Positions 1 through 12,000 of a stretch of DNA of 64,000 nucleotides are shown in pieces. A program made the translations under genes and the position numbers. The notes beneath the pieces were generated by a model. The model searched no databases and was not told where the DNA came from. It saw only the letters and a list, made by a program, of their open reading frames with translations. Where the stretch lies: positions 806,001 through 870,000 of the forward strand of contig OY978103.1 of NCBI GenBank assembly GCA_963854735.1. The letters run 5' to 3'. This DNA comes from Marvania coccoides (Eukaryota; Chlorophyta; Trebouxiophyceae; Chlorellales; Chlorellaceae). How positions within the stretch are numbered: position 1 is the stretch's first letter; every line of letters starts with the position of its first letter.

Positions 1-371
1 GGGAAGTGCACCCATGGCGGCAGTTCGTCGCCCATGATGCCCACGAGGAGCTCACGGCGACGGGAGGCGGCGTCTGCCTCCCCCCAGGTCAGTGCGTTTG
101 TCACGTCCACAGCCTTGATGAAGCGCGCTCGCCGGTGGGCTTTGAGGCTGAAGAGGAAGAAAATACCGGCGACGGTGGCGATGGAGCCGTGGATGATGAA
201 GGAGGCTCCAGCTGCATTGATATCTGTGCATGCCTGCTTCCATACCGCTCCTGCTGCCCTCCCCAGCCCTCTCCCCACGGTGCTGACGCCCGCTCCGGCT
301 AGCTTGGGCACCGCGCATGCCACGCTCAAGGAGCCACCCAGCGCGCTTCTAATCAGTGGTTTGGACCGCAT
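1..371 (-). CDS. Extended synaptotagmin/tricalbin-like SMP-domain protein, N-terminal part (cut by window edge)
   Basis: The reading frame opens with ATG at 371 and runs off the left edge without a stop (123 codons seen). The protein starts with a short basic segment, then one hydrophobic helix (FIIHGSIATVAGIFFLFSL), a basic stretch (KAHRRARFIKA), and GDELPPWVHF at the cut. In extended synaptotagmins, tricalbins and plant SYTs an N-terminal membrane hairpin anchors the protein in the ER. The lipid-transferring SMP domain then begins with a motif very like ELPxWVxFPD. I therefore infer an ER-membrane contact-site lipid-transfer protein. C2 domains would lie outside the window. The call rests on the membrane segment plus about ten residues, so another SMP-domain protein is possible. 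Its promoter lies in the AT-rich stretch upstream of 371. Confidence 0.6.
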   Translation of the reverse strand, partial: MRSKPLIRSALGGSLSVACAVPKLAGAGVSTVGRGLGRAAGAVWKQACTDINAAGASFIIHGSIATVAGIFFLFSLKAHRRARFIKAVDVTNALTWGEADAASRRRELLVGIMGDELPPWVHF

Positions 372-1600
372 TGTGCTTTTTATTTGGAGAGGATCAAATA
401 ATATTCTGAAGTCACCACGCAATGAAGGCCGCCCGGCGAGCTGGAAACAGAATGCCTTTTTTTAATTGTTAAGCAAAAGCAAGGAACACTTATTATCATA
501 TCGTTTTATGGCGAGGGGGGGATGAAATTTGTTCCGGGCAAAGCCCTAAGACGGAAAATATTTCCTCTCCCTTTCCCTCTCTGTTACAGTCTATAGCATC
601 GAGGAAAGCCTTGCTGCCTTCATTTCCAAAACAAAATATGGCCAACAGGCAAAAATATACTCTTTCAGTCTAAATCATCATCAATTCAATCATCATCCAT
701 TCAAATCGAAGCCGTGGGACTTGGAAATTCACATTCATATGCTCAATATGCACCTGGAAATGTATTACTTCCAAAATATTAATAAATCAAATATATTGGA
801 GATTGCGTATTCATGGCATGAGGGGCTGGACTACGAACAAATGAAGTGCTGTGAATTTTGTCATGGCGAAGCATTCCTGTCCGGAGCTCACCCTTCAAGG
901 GCGTCTATTTATAGGCTGCTGGAAGCCAAAGTTGAGGGGGGACTGTTTAATGAGGCTGTCGTAGAGTCTTGGTCCCTGGATTTAGATCTAGATATTCGAA
1001 TTGAGTTTGCCGCCAGGTTGAAAATTATTTAGTGCTAGAGAGTTTTTGGTGTCGTGGGTGCTGGCTTATTTGCGCTCAAACTACAGCCCTGGTGCAATTT
1101 TTTTTAAGCTTGCAGAGGGGTTGGAAACCTTTTAAGTCCCATGCTAAAGACCGTCGTTCTTACACAATGACCGAAGAATGCACTGTAAGTGTGTTTATGG
1201 TGAGAGCAAGGAGAGGAAAGAGATGATATACTGTAGCCGTTACTCCAGATGATAGATGCAAGAGAAACTCAAAAAGTAAGGAAAAAGTATGAATATGCAA
1301 GAGGGGCATAATTATCCTCGGAGTGTATTGGGGGAATGAATAACAAGAGAAGTGCGGTGGCAGGATGGGTCTGGGAATTAACAATACGAGAAGAATTGCC
1401 GAGGGAAAAGGGACCTCGAAAAAGAGCTCTACTCAGTAGACTACTGAGCACTAAAAAAACCTCACTTAATAGGAACGGAAATTGTTATATTACTCATCAT
1501 ACGTATCGGGCCACACAGGCACTTCAATAAATAAAAATTTAAAGTCAAACTCAACAACAAACGACGGCATCCCCGAAACAAAATACTTGAGAGGATCTCA
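372..1600. other. AT-rich intergenic region
   Basis: About 1.2 kb between the 5' end of the SMP-type gene and the 3' end of the ParA-like gene, both on the minus strand. Short open frames occur (for example 721-1032) but start with non-ATG codons, have no splice-consistent extension and no family signature. A minus-strand TGTAA-type poly(A) signal is not obvious close to 1601. The only structured item is a 21-base word at 1359-1379 that recurs exactly at 49049-49069. Confidence 0.5.
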
Positions 1601-2830
1601 TCACAGCCTGCTGTTCAGCTCGCGAACGTTCTCAATCAGCCGCAGCAGCATCGCCTCGTTGTCCACCGTGTACACCCCGTGCTCCCCGGTATAGGTGGCC
1701 TTGTTGTCGATGCAGCAAAAGGGGATGCCCAGGTCGCTGCCCAATATGCCCGCCTTTTTGAACTCCTGCATCACCATGAAGCAGCTCTTCTTGAACGTGG
1801 CAATGCGCGCCGCCTCGTCGTCGCCAGGGACCATCAGTGGCACGCTGGTGAAGAGGCCCAGGCTTTGAATCCTGGTGCGGGGGTCCAGGACGAAGGAAGA
1901 AAGTTTGTTGGCAAACGACGCGACCAGATCCCGCACAGCGACCATGTGAGGCTTCACAGAGCAGCCCAGCTCCTCAAAGGGCTGCAGTTTGGGGTCGGGG
2001 GCGACTTTGTTGAAGCACACGACAGCGATTCCGGCGCACCCAATGGCGTCTATCTTCATGTCATCAACCTTGATTCTGAACAGATCTTCCACAAAAACAC
2101 GCACGCGTCTGAAATCAGACGGGTCGGTTTCGGTGAACAGTGCGCAGGTGTTGCACGCGCGGATAACCACGTGCATGGACGTTGACATGTCCATATCACC
2201 GTCCGTATCGAAAAACACGCGCCAGACGCCGGGCAAAGCCTCGAGGTGGGAGCTCAGAGCCGTGGCCATGCGTTGCTTCTCCTCCTCGCTGCTGATGCCC
2301 AGCCCAGCGCACGGCTGGCGGCCTTTGGCGCCACCAGGAACCAAAAACAGATTGCTCAGACCAATTCTGGGGTTGATGTCCTCCACAGGCACGCCGAATT
2401 TTTCAACGATGTTGACAGTCAAGGGATCAGGGCCCTGTTCACGACCAGTGATAGAAAAACGACGAAATGCTGCCATAAAAGGGCTCTTCTTCTCCGATGC
2501 CGGAGTTGATGGGGCCATGTTGGCGTACAGGTGCTGGAACAGGTGGGTCGCCGACTTTTTCTGCTCGTAGAGGTTTTCAAAGGCCGCTTCTCCGGCGGTC
2601 CTTCCTTCGGTTTGAGCGGCACCACCCAACAGCCGCTCAGACACGTCGCCGGCGAAAGAACAGTCAACGACGAGAACATTCTGACGAGGGTAATCAGCGG
2701 CATACTGGGCAGCGGCGTGAAACAAAACAGAGGTCTTGCCGGTGCCTCCCTTGGAACCAGCAAACACGTGGCACTTGAGAGAAGTCGAACCAGACGGGCC
2801 GCCTTTCTGGGGGGTTGAAAAATCGGCCAT
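1601..2830 (-). CDS. ParA/MinD-like (SIMIBI-class) P-loop ATPase
   Basis: Single-exon gene of 409 residues, ATG at 2830, TGA at 1601-1603. Residues 27-33 read KGGTGKT, the deviant Walker A motif of ParA, MinD and Soj ATPases with its extra signature lysine. VLVVDC follows (end of strand 2), then a switch-II-like FFDTDGDMD segment and a late VVCFNKV. These are ParA-type landmarks, but the protein is longer and more divergent than chromosomal ParA (about 250-280 residues). Such ATPases dimerise on ATP and position DNA, proteins or metal cofactors. The substrate here cannot be told. No intron, no plastid-like leader and a bacterial-type family suggest transfer from bacteria or a large virus, followed by adaptation to host base composition. 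It is divergently paired with the gene starting at 3190. Confidence 0.7.
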   Translation of the reverse strand: MADFSTPQKGGPSGSTSLKCHVFAGSKGGTGKTSVLFHAAAQYAADYPRQNVLVVDCSFAGDVSERLLGGAAQTEGRTAGEAAFENLYEQKKSATHLFQHLYANMAPSTPASEKKSPFMAAFRRFSITGREQGPDPLTVNIVEKFGVPVEDINPRIGLSNLFLVPGGAKGRQPCAGLGISSEEEKQRMATALSSHLEALPGVWRVFFDTDGDMDMSTSMHVVIRACNTCALFTETDPSDFRRVRVFVEDLFRIKVDDMKIDAIGCAGIAVVCFNKVAPDPKLQPFEELGCSVKPHMVAVRDLVASFANKLSSFVLDPRTRIQSLGLFTSVPLMVPGDDEAARIATFKKSCFMVMQEFKKAGILGSDLGIPFCCIDNKATYTGEHGVYTVDNEAMLLRLIENVRELNSRL

Positions 2831-3189
2831 CGCGCAACAGCTCGCAGTCAAAAAGGGGGTTTCACACTCGGTTAAGGCTCTGTAGCACTTTCAAAATGGT
2901 GAGAGAAATGCGCGACTTATTCCGAAAAACGTATGTCGATGTGACGACTTGACGAATATATGTGCCAATTTCCGAAAAAGGGGTGATTGGGTTTCAATTG
3001 AATAAATCCGAGAGAAATAATCGAGATTTTTTATCAGCAGCTGATACTCTCTTTCGGGGTCTATTACCTAACCTCATTCGCCCATAATCAGAATAATTAT
3101 AAATGCGGGAATTGCTAATCTGATTGGCTGCCATTCGCAACAATCGAGCATATACGCGCCCATTTTGTGCAATAAAACCAGGCGTCAAA
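2831..3189. promoter_or_regulatory. Divergent promoter region
   Basis: 359 AT-rich bases between two head-to-head start codons (2830 minus, 3190 plus). No TATA box or known operator stands out. It must hold both promoters. Confidence 0.5.
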
Positions 3190-4957
3190 ATGGAGCGAGC
3201 AGCGGTGAAAGTAGATTTTCAACTCGATGACGAAAGTGAAGCCATCTCAGTCCGAGTGCGAATGGTTCCTTCGGCATCAAACACGCTGGAGTCTTTCGGA
3301 GAGCAAACTGATCGCAGCAGGTCACCGAAAGCCGGCTGTGAGGCAACTTTGCCTCTCGTTCTCCCAGCGAACAGGGATGCCATCGCTGAGGTTTTCAAAG
3401 GTCACAAGCCAAGATTTGTTTTCAGTACAGGTTCTTCGTTCTCATTCGAAGGCACGGGCTACTACCTGAACACGCTGGCGGGTAAGCAGTGTATTTAGTA
3501 GGCATCTCTACTACCATTCAAATAAATGAGTTTGTACCTTACGAGGCAATCCCATCACCAATATGCGTTACACTCTACAGCTGCAGGATCGAGTGTCGAG
3601 GAGACGCGGGGCGGAACCTTCGAGGAAGAAGAGGCAGGAAGCTCAACTTCCATCGGTGAAAATGTAGACGTCACCACTCATGATTACACTGGCAGTCCCT
3701 TAGAGCATCAGTCACCCAGGGCGAGCGAGCCTGGGATGCCTGGGATGCCGTAGGTGATGCCCAGTCCAGCATCCTATGCGCCTTCCGCTGCTATTGGTAA
3801 CATTATACAATTCGCCCCCCCAGCGCGCCATCACCTGCTTATCCCAGTGCAGAGAGCGGAGCGTTTGGATACACCCGTCCGGACCCCGTTGCGAAATTGA
3901 GGTTAATTCATTCAAACAGCGGGCTGACGAAGATTTTCTGCGAAGAAATTCTGGGCAGCGTCTTGGAGGACAAACCCTCCATGTGAGTTGTATACAAATA
4001 TTATTTCTGTTTAAACACACATTATTTTCTTGGTGTGCATTTGATCCCTTGCGCTGCTGCAGATGTCGAGCTCCAAAGCAGAATTTCGACCGTTGCTCAA
4101 ATGGCGCAAACGTTTGGCTTATTCCTGAAAAGCTGGGGTTCTGCACAGGAGCAAAGCACCATCCAGGACAGGGATTTGAAAATGTTATGGCCGAGAAACT
4201 GCTGGACCCCCGAAAGCCTCCAATGATTCTGAACGTAGCCGAAGCCAGCCTGATGAGCATTGAGGACAAGCACCGGCAACAGATCCGCGATAAACTTTCG
4301 CAGGAGCTGATCGTCTTATCAAACAACCCCACTGCAACAATCAAGGATAAAGACGGCTGGCTGTATGCTTATACAATCGCAGATACGTTCAACAGCAGAC
4401 GGCTTGATGCCTGGTCTCATCAAATGCGGCATGACCGAGCAGTCTAGAGTGGAAGATCGTGTTACGAGGAGCGGAAGGCCGCCGTTCCCCTTCACCAGGC
4501 TCATGGATGCGAAGGAAATTACTCCAGAGGCCCTTGGCCACGAAGGAGGTTTTCAAAGATTCCAAAAAAAAGTGGCAACCGAGGTGAGCACAGTTGCACT
4601 AATTATATCCTCCAAGTTATTTTTAAACATATTTTGGCGTTATTGCAGATTCTCGATAGGGTCCGGGTCCCAGTAGCCAAAAGAATTGACGTATTGGTAA
4701 GAGATTACCTCGAATGGTATAAAACGCCAATGCAAGGCCACAATGGTGGGACGGAATTTTAATAGATCTCTCTGAATAAAATACGAGAACTTTGGGTGCG
4801 CGCAATTAAATTTGTTCTCAAGGAAGCGGCAGCTGTTGGCCTCGAGCTTCCTGCAGACTCGTACGGAGCTACACAAACATGGCTTAACATGCGAGACCCC
4901 TTGCCCTCGGGCTCTCGCCCTCCGTTTGAATTTGGACGGGGAAGAGCCACGCAGTGA
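3190..4957 (+). CDS. Unrecognised seven-exon protein
   Basis: Model: exons 3190-3481, 3581-3749, 3848-3982, 4063-4312, 4383-4583, 4649-4696 and 4766-4957 give 428 residues. Every junction keeps frame and all introns are 65-100 bases. Donors are mostly GTAAG or GTGAG. The intron-4 donor (GTCTTA) and intron-2 donor (GTAGGT) are weaker, so exons 2-5 carry some doubt. The protein has a compact N-terminal 95 residues, an acidic Ser/Glu-rich linker (about 97-155), and a C-terminal half rich in charged helices (segments such as EDKHRQQIRDKLSQEL and KIRELWVRAIKFVLKEA). I see no signal peptide, membrane segment or catalytic motif and recognise no family. It may be lineage-restricted. Confidence 0.55.
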
Positions 4958-5760
4958 TCAGTGCGGCAGGGGACAAGCGGCAGTGGGCTGATGGCTCAGG
5001 GTTTTTTCTTCTTAATATTATATTCCCCATTCTTTTAAATATGATTGATAATAACTAATTATGTGCGATCCACGCTAGCAAATTTATTATTTAAAATTCC
5101 TTTAAAATCGTAAACAGCTGTAAATAGAAATCCAGCATTCGCCGCCATGCAATCCCCAAGACCTACTTCTAAGTAGACAACTCTGCAGACATGGTTAATG
5201 GTTTGTTGGTGTATGTCTTGCTGAGTTGCCAATGCAGGTAAAGACGACCAGGGTGCGGGAGCAGTAATCCAAGGCGGCAACCGCCGCCTTCAGCTCAGGA
5301 GGACGAGTGGCCTTTCTATGACTGCAGCACACCATCTCCTCATTGAATGCCGCAATGGAGGTAATGCGAGCTTGCAGGCCTTACTGCAAACGGCGCACAT
5401 GCTGGGAACGTTGATCAATTAACTGAATCAAAAATAAAAACCATGCGCGAGCTAGATAGCATGTGCCGCTGCCTCAGCCTGGCCTGGTATACGCACATAC
5501 CGTTTTACATAAATATAAACTATGTTTCACAGCGCTGCTGGCCAGGAAAAGGTACACTTCAGAAGGACGGCTGCAAAGAGACTCTCAAAAACCGCACGTT
5601 TTGTAGAATCTTCAAATAGTAAATCATTTTTTCACACCACATCTTGAGTAGCACACCAAAGCGGGTTGGAGGAAATCTGGCTGCGATCATAAAATAAACT
5701 CATCGACGTGTTTTTCTTTCAACCTTTTTGTGGGGAGCGCCTGTTCACCACCTAGCAAGC
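4958..5760. other. AT-rich intergenic region upstream of importin alpha
   Basis: About 800 bases between two plus-strand genes. It holds the 3' end of the upstream gene and the importin alpha promoter. I see no convincing gene, RNA or repeat. Confidence 0.5.
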
Positions 5761-8132
5761 ATGAGTTCGAAGCCTGGTGCGGCGTCGCGGGCACGCAACA
5801 TCAAGAAGGGTAAGCTGGCCGCTTGTTTTCCGCTGCTCAACGAACAACCGCCGCTTTCACGTATAATTCTGCAGGCTGCGTTCCCTGACACTCGGTTGTT
5901 GCGATTGAACACTTCATTACTGACCCAAACCTGCCCGTTTTACCCCCCAGGCATCGACATGGACGAGGCCCGCCGGAAGCGCGAGGACAACATCGTTCAG
6001 CTGCGCAAGGACAAGCGTGATGAGAACCTGCAGAAGAAGCGAATGGTCAGCAGCGTTATGACGCAGGGCTCGGAGGCGGACATCGCCCCTGGCCCCGGCG
6101 GAATGCAGCAAAAGGTGGGTTCCTTTCATGTCTGGAGATCAGATGTTCAGTTTTCAGAGCGCAGGCTGGATCACTGCTCCCCCTACTCTGCCCTGCAGCT
6201 GGAGGCCCTCCCGGCCATGGTCCAGAGCCTCTACTCTGAGGACCCCAAGACGCAGCTGGAGGCCACCACCCAGTTCAGAAAGCTGCTGTCCATCGGCAAG
6301 TGTGTCTTCACTCTTATTTGAGCCTTTTAGGGCCTATTTTCTGTCAAAAGTCATATACGACCCCTCCAACATTTCGCTTACCCTTGCATACTTGAAGCCT
6401 GCACAAAATCCCACCATTTCCCGCCCAATATCAATAGTTTTTACTCGTTTTTTCCGCTCATTTTTACCGCCGCCCTTCTGACTTTTCTCTCTCGCTCCCC
6501 AACCCTCCATCCTCTGCAGAGCGCAGCCCCCCCATCGAGGAGGTCATCGCCCAGGGCGTCATCCCCCGCTTCGTGCAGTTCCTGCAACGCGCAGACCTGC
6601 CGCAACTCCAGTTCGAGGCCGCCTGGGCGCTCACAAACGTTGCCTCCGGCACGTCAGACCACACACGAGTGGTGATTGACGCGGGCGCGGTGCCCATCTT
6701 CGTGCTGCTGCTGGCCTCCCCCATCGACGACGTGCGCGAGCAGGCTGTGTGGGCGCTGGGTAACATTGCAGGTCGGTAATAATGTTCGATTTGCCAAAAA
6801 TAGGGGTCGGTGTAGCAGTTGTTTGGTAATGGCGATTATATTTCTGTTTTGGGGCTATTGGGGATATGCCAGAAGCAGCAGAGCACGGTGCAGTAACTGG
6901 AGTTTGACCAGGAAATTGACTGCGTTTCTGCCGTCGTTCCAGGTGACTCCCCCAAGTGCCGCGACCTGGTGCTGGGCCACGGCGCGCTGGGTCCCCTGAT
7001 GGAGCAGCTCAAAGACAACTCCAAGATCTCGATGCTGCGCAATGCCACGTGGACGCTGTCGAATTTCTGCCGAGGCAAACCCCAGCCCGACTTTGCGCAG
7101 GTGAAGCTGGCGCTGCCCGCCCTCGCGCGCCTCGTGCAGAGCAACGACGAAGAGGTAAAAACCATTAGCCGTTCTTAAATGACGTATTCCCAAATTTTCT
7201 AGCTCCAACTCCTCACAAATTACCATAATTTATAAAAGCTCACCCGTTTTTTTTTGTTTTTTTTTCTTCCTTTCTTTCTTCTCCCTCGGCAGGTGCTCAC
7301 CGACGCCTGCTGGGCGCTGTCCTACCTGTCCGATGGCTCTAACGACAAGATCCAAGAGGTCATCAACTCGGGTGTGTGCCGCCGCCTGACGGAGCTGCTG
7401 CTGCACCCCTCGGCGTCGGTTCTTGTCCCCGCCCTCCGCACCGTGGGCAACATCGTGACTGGAGACGACATGCAGACGCAGATCATCATCAACTGCGGCG
7501 CGCTGAACTGCCTGCACAACCTGCTCACCACCTCGCACAAGAAGTCTATCAAGAAGGAGGCATGCTGGACAATCTCGAATATCACCGCTGGCACCAAGGA
7601 CCAGATCCAAATCGTGATTGACCAGGGCATCATCGCGCCGCTGGTGATGCTGCTGGGGCAAGCGGAGTTTGACATCAAAAAGGAGGCAGCTTGGGCGATT
7701 TCCAACGCCACTTCTGGCGGGTCTGCTGATCAGATCCGCTACCTGGTGAGCCAGGGCTGCATCAAGCCGCTGTGCGACCTGCTGGACTGCGCGGACGCGC
7801 GCATCATCACGGTGGCGCTGGAGGGGCTGGAGAACATCCTGAAGGTGGGAGAAACCGAGCGGGAGCTGGGCGGAGCCACTGCGGTGAACCCCTATGCTAA
7901 CCTGGTGGACGAGGCTGAGGGGCTGGACAAGATCGAGGAGCTGCAGAACCACAGCAACGAGGATATTTACGAGAAGGCGGTGATGCTGCTGGAGACGTAT
8001 TTCGAGGTGGAGGACGGTGAAGTTGAAAACTTGGCACCAGCGGTGGATGTCAGCGCAGGGACGTACGCGTTTGGCGCGGGTGGGCCCGCGGCGGGACCCC
8101 CCGGCGGCTTCAACTTCGGAATGCAGCAGTAA
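5761..8132 (+). CDS. Importin subunit alpha (karyopherin alpha)
   Basis: Six exons: 5761-5809, 5951-6114, 6199-6295, 6520-6771, 6943-7154 and 7293-8132, giving 537 residues, the usual length. The N-terminal importin-beta-binding domain is clear ([19 protein letters not shown], about residues 20-45). Tandem armadillo repeats follow with the NLS-binding WALTN, WALGN, WTLSN, WALSY and WTISN signatures. The acidic C-terminus ends in a Gly/Phe-rich tail. It carries NLS cargo to the nuclear pore with importin beta. Intron 3 starts GCAAGT instead of GT. The split Glu codon and the [10 protein letters not shown] sequence shared with plant importins confirm this GC-AG junction at 6296. A TGTAA signal lies at 8454. 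Confidence 0.97.
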
Positions 8133-9045
8133 AATTTGGATGGAAAAGTTTAAACGGCAGCTTGAAGGGAAGAGTGGGAACGGCGTGATTCCCCAATTCT
8201 CTTTGTTTTTATAATAGTTTTTATAATAGGTTGTCTTTATTTCCTTCTTCTTTGTTTTTAATAGGCACTCACTCAACGTCACAAATTCATTCATTTTCTT
8301 CTTCTTTTTTGTTTTGGTCATTTTACAAATGCCCGCTTGCTTGCTTTGAATGACCGACCCTACCGTCCGAAATTGACTATACTTTCTTGTCGAAGGCGGG
8401 GATGCTGCAACCTCAATGCGCGCCCCCCAGAAAGGAGACCCCTCTTTATAAGCTGTAACGCTCATTAATCGCCTTTTAATAGGACAACTCGTATAAACTG
8501 TTTTCTCCCGACAGCTTGAGGAGAAAAAAAGGAAACGCTGCTACTGGTACATGGCAAGCTGCTGAAGTCAATTTCTAAATGATCCTGACGGAAATAGAAG
8601 AAATGGCTGCAGCTCCCTTCCTCCTTCCTTCATGCTCTCATTCTCGCGTTGTTTTTTATCTTTTTTCTTTTTCCCCTCCTCCCCCAGATAATTTCGCTCT
8701 GCTGGTACCAATTTTACTTTCTTTTTTAATTGAACAAACCTAAGCGTGTGTTGCTCACCAACCACCTGACGTTGCGGCTGGGTAAATCAAAGGAAAAATG
8801 CCAAACTCAAAAAATTAAGATGCTGCCATCGCCGGCAGGGAGGTAAAAGGAAAAAAACAAAAAGGAAATAAGAATGACGGAGGGGCGACAGATAGCAATT
8901 GGGGGAGACGTTGAAGCTCGCGTCACGTCAAAATAAGGAGGAAAGGAAAAATAAGAGAATACAATTTCGACTCGAATAGAATAGGAACGCTCAATTCAGG
9001 TGCGGAAGGCCACAAAAGGGGGGACTACAAAGAGCAAAAGGAAGC
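8133..9045. other. Convergent 3' untranslated region
   Basis: About 900 bases between the stop of importin alpha (plus) and the stop of the EF-Ts polyprotein (minus). T-rich on one side and A-rich on the other, as expected for two 3' UTRs. TGTAA for importin alpha is at 8454-8458. No other gene is seen. Confidence 0.6.
8454..8458 (+). promoter_or_regulatory. TGTAA poly(A) signal of importin alpha
   Basis: The pentamer TGTAA lies 322 bases after the stop. It is the standard chlorophyte polyadenylation signal and recurs after several other genes here. Confidence 0.55.
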
Positions 9046-12000
9046 TCAGAGCTTGCCGCCAGTCTGCGCCGCCACCTCAGCCGCGAAGTCGACCTCCTTC
9101 TTCTCCACCCCCTCTCCCAGCACAAAGCGGCCAAAGCGGCGCACCTGCATGTTCTCACCAATGGCAGCCACCTGCTCCTTGATGTGCTCCGCAACCGTCT
9201 TGTTGGTGTCCTTGATGAAGGGCTGTTCCAGCAGAGCGAACTCCTTGGCGATCTTGTCCACGCGGCCCTGCACAATCTTCTCGCGAATGGCCTCGGGTTT
9301 GCTCTTCAGGTCCTCCTTCTCCATCTCGATGGCGCGCTCCTTCTCCAGCACGGCCGCGGGCACGTCAGATGCCGAAACAAACTTCACGTCGGGGCAGGCA
9401 GCGATCTGCATTGCCATGTCGGAAACCAGCTCGCGGAACTTCTCGCCGCGCGCCACGAAGTCGGTCTCGCAGTTCACCTCGACCACAACGCCCAGGCGGG
9501 AGCCGGCATGGATGTAGGAGCCGATGGCGCCCTCAGAAGCCACCCTGCTAGACTTCTTGTCAGCGGAGGCAAGGCCCTTCTTGCGGAGGTACTCCTTCGC
9601 GGTCTCCAGGTCGCCGCCGCACTCCGCCAGCGCCTTCTTGCAGTCCATCATGCCCGCGCCAGACGCCTCGCGCAGCTGCTTCACCGCAGCAGCGGAGATG
9701 GCCACAGCGGGGACAGCGGCAGCAGCAGGCTTATCGTCGGCCTTCTCCTCCACCTTCTCCTCCTTCTTCTCAGCAGCCTTGGCAGCCATGGCGGAGGTCT
9801 GGGCCTCCACCTCGGCGGCAAAGTCGCCCTTGGCGGCCACCTCAATACCCTCGCCCAACACAAATCGGTCGAAACGACGAACCTGCATGTTCTCGCCGAT
9901 AGCCGCGATCTGCCCCTTGATGTGCTCCGCAACCGTCTTGTTGGTGTCCTTGATGAAGGGCTGTTCCAGCAGAGCGAACTCCTTGGCGATCTTGTCCACG
10001 CGGCCCTGCACAATCTTCTCGCGAATGGCCTCGGGTTTGCTCTTCAGGTCCTCCTTCTCCATCTCGATGGCGCGCTCCTTCTCCAGCACCGCCGCGGGCA
10101 CGTCAGATGCCGAAACAAACTTCACGTCGGGGCAGGCAGCGATCTGCATCGCCATGTCGGAAACCAGCTCGCGGAACTTCTCGCCGCGCGCCACGAAGTC
10201 GGTCTCGCAGTTCACCTCGACAAGGACACCCAAGCGGGAGCCAGCGTGGATGTAGGAGCCGATGGCGCCCTCAGCGGCGACGCGACTAGACTTCTTATCA
10301 GCAGACGCCAGGCCCTTCTTGCGGAGGAACTCCTTCGCGGCCTCCAGGTCGCCGCCGCACTCGGTGAGCGCCTTCTTACAGTCCATCATGCCCGCGCCGG
10401 ACGCCTCGCGCAGCGTCTTGACGACGGCGGCAGAAATGCCGGCAGCAGGAGCGGGGGCAGCCTTCTCCTCCTTGGCGGCAGCAGGGGCAGCAGCGGCAGC
10501 GGCCTCCTCCTCAACCACGGGGGCAGGAGCAGGGGCAGCGGCCTCCACAGGGGCGGGTGCAGGAACCTCCTCCACTGGGGCAGCCTTCTCCTCAGCCTTC
10601 TCGCTCTGCTGCTGCACACACAAAAAAAACACAGAGGAAAATGTAAGTCTTTCTGCCCTATTGTTCTGCGTTTGGTGCCCAAAATAATGTGCCCAGAATA
10701 ACGGAGAAATAGTTGTGCTGCTTCCTTTGCCACTACTGGACGCTGCTGCCACTTCTTGTTCTGTCTGTTCTGTGCGCTTGCTGAGGGCGGTGGGTGCCTC
10801 CCCCGACTAAGGGGTTGCTTCTTCCTCACTGCACTTTGGCTTTAAGTTGGGTTTGGGTTACAGCACGGGACGACTGAGCGCCCCGAGGCACCCTCCCGCC
10901 TCAGCCGCCCCTTTAATGGGGGCACGCGAACAGACAAAGATAAAAAAACCGATAAAAACGCAAAGATTATATAAAGGAAGGAAGCGCAGGAAGCATACAG
11001 AGGAGGGTGTCTAACGCAAAGAAACACGCTTTTGTTTATGCATGTTTGAAAGAAGAAAAATCGTCTATCAGAACATCAGGAAAAGATATGGAACACAATG
11101 AGAGACTGGAATAAAAAATCAAGGGAGAAAACGCCGCCCGATGTTCGAATTGTTGAAGGGGAGGAATGACAGCAGCAGAAGAACAACAGCAGCAAAGGAA
11201 ACACGATGCGTCACCATAATATCCCAGCGGTTATGATCATTAACAGTGGCTAGGGCATGGGTCATGTTGTTGAGCGATTTCCCCCCCGACCCACTCAATG
11301 ATTCTTATATTCAACCCACCGCGTTGAAGTCGCTGGACTTGACTCCAGCCCTGGCAAGCATGTAGGCCATGGAGCCAGATCCCTCGGGCAGGTCGGACAC
11401 TGCAAGAAAGAAAGAAGGAAAACCACAAGGCAGTTTGTGCATTAGAAATTCAGGAGGTACGCTGCTGCTCGCTCACGCAAGATTCGAGAATATTTGAAAT
11501 ACAGCGTCGCGGAACATCGACCCCCCCCCTTCCCCCCTCAATTAATCAATGCTTCATTCACTCGTAGCTCGTAGTCTGACTGATGCAACGTTGTTTTTAC
11601 AACGCTCTCACGCTACCACTACCACAGTAAAAAAACAATACCACCGCCAAAATCATACACCAATACTACAATATACACCGTGATCACCACCACGACATGT
11701 TCTCACCTGCCGCCAGTCCGCGAGTGCGGGTCTCCTCCTCGGCTGCGATCTCAGCGTCGCTTTTCTGGGTCAGCGCCACCTTGTCGCCGCCGCGTCCGAT
11801 GCTGCTCACGCGCACCTCCACGCTGTCGCCCACGTTGTAGTGGCGCATGTGGTCCTGCACGCCCTCGGGCAGCTTCATCTGAGACGAGTGCAGCATGCCG
11901 GTGTGGCCATCTCCCAGGTCGATGAAAATGCCAAAGGGCGCGACGGAGGAGATGGGGCCGGTGACCACGTCACCCGCCGCCACGGGGCAGGGGGTGCGGT

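Noticed and set aside
721..1032. 103-codon open frame in the left intergenic region
   Set aside because: Starts with TTG, AT-rich non-coding composition, no motif and no splice-consistent partner.
7230..8465. 411-codon antisense frame over importin alpha
   Set aside because: Shadow of GC-rich codons on the other strand. Low-complexity ends and no family signature, while importin alpha on the plus strand is certain.
9184..10701. 505-codon plus-strand frame over the EF-Ts units
   Set aside because: Antisense shadow of the conserved EF-Ts repeats, starting at a non-ATG codon. Its own internal repeat only mirrors the EF-Ts duplication.
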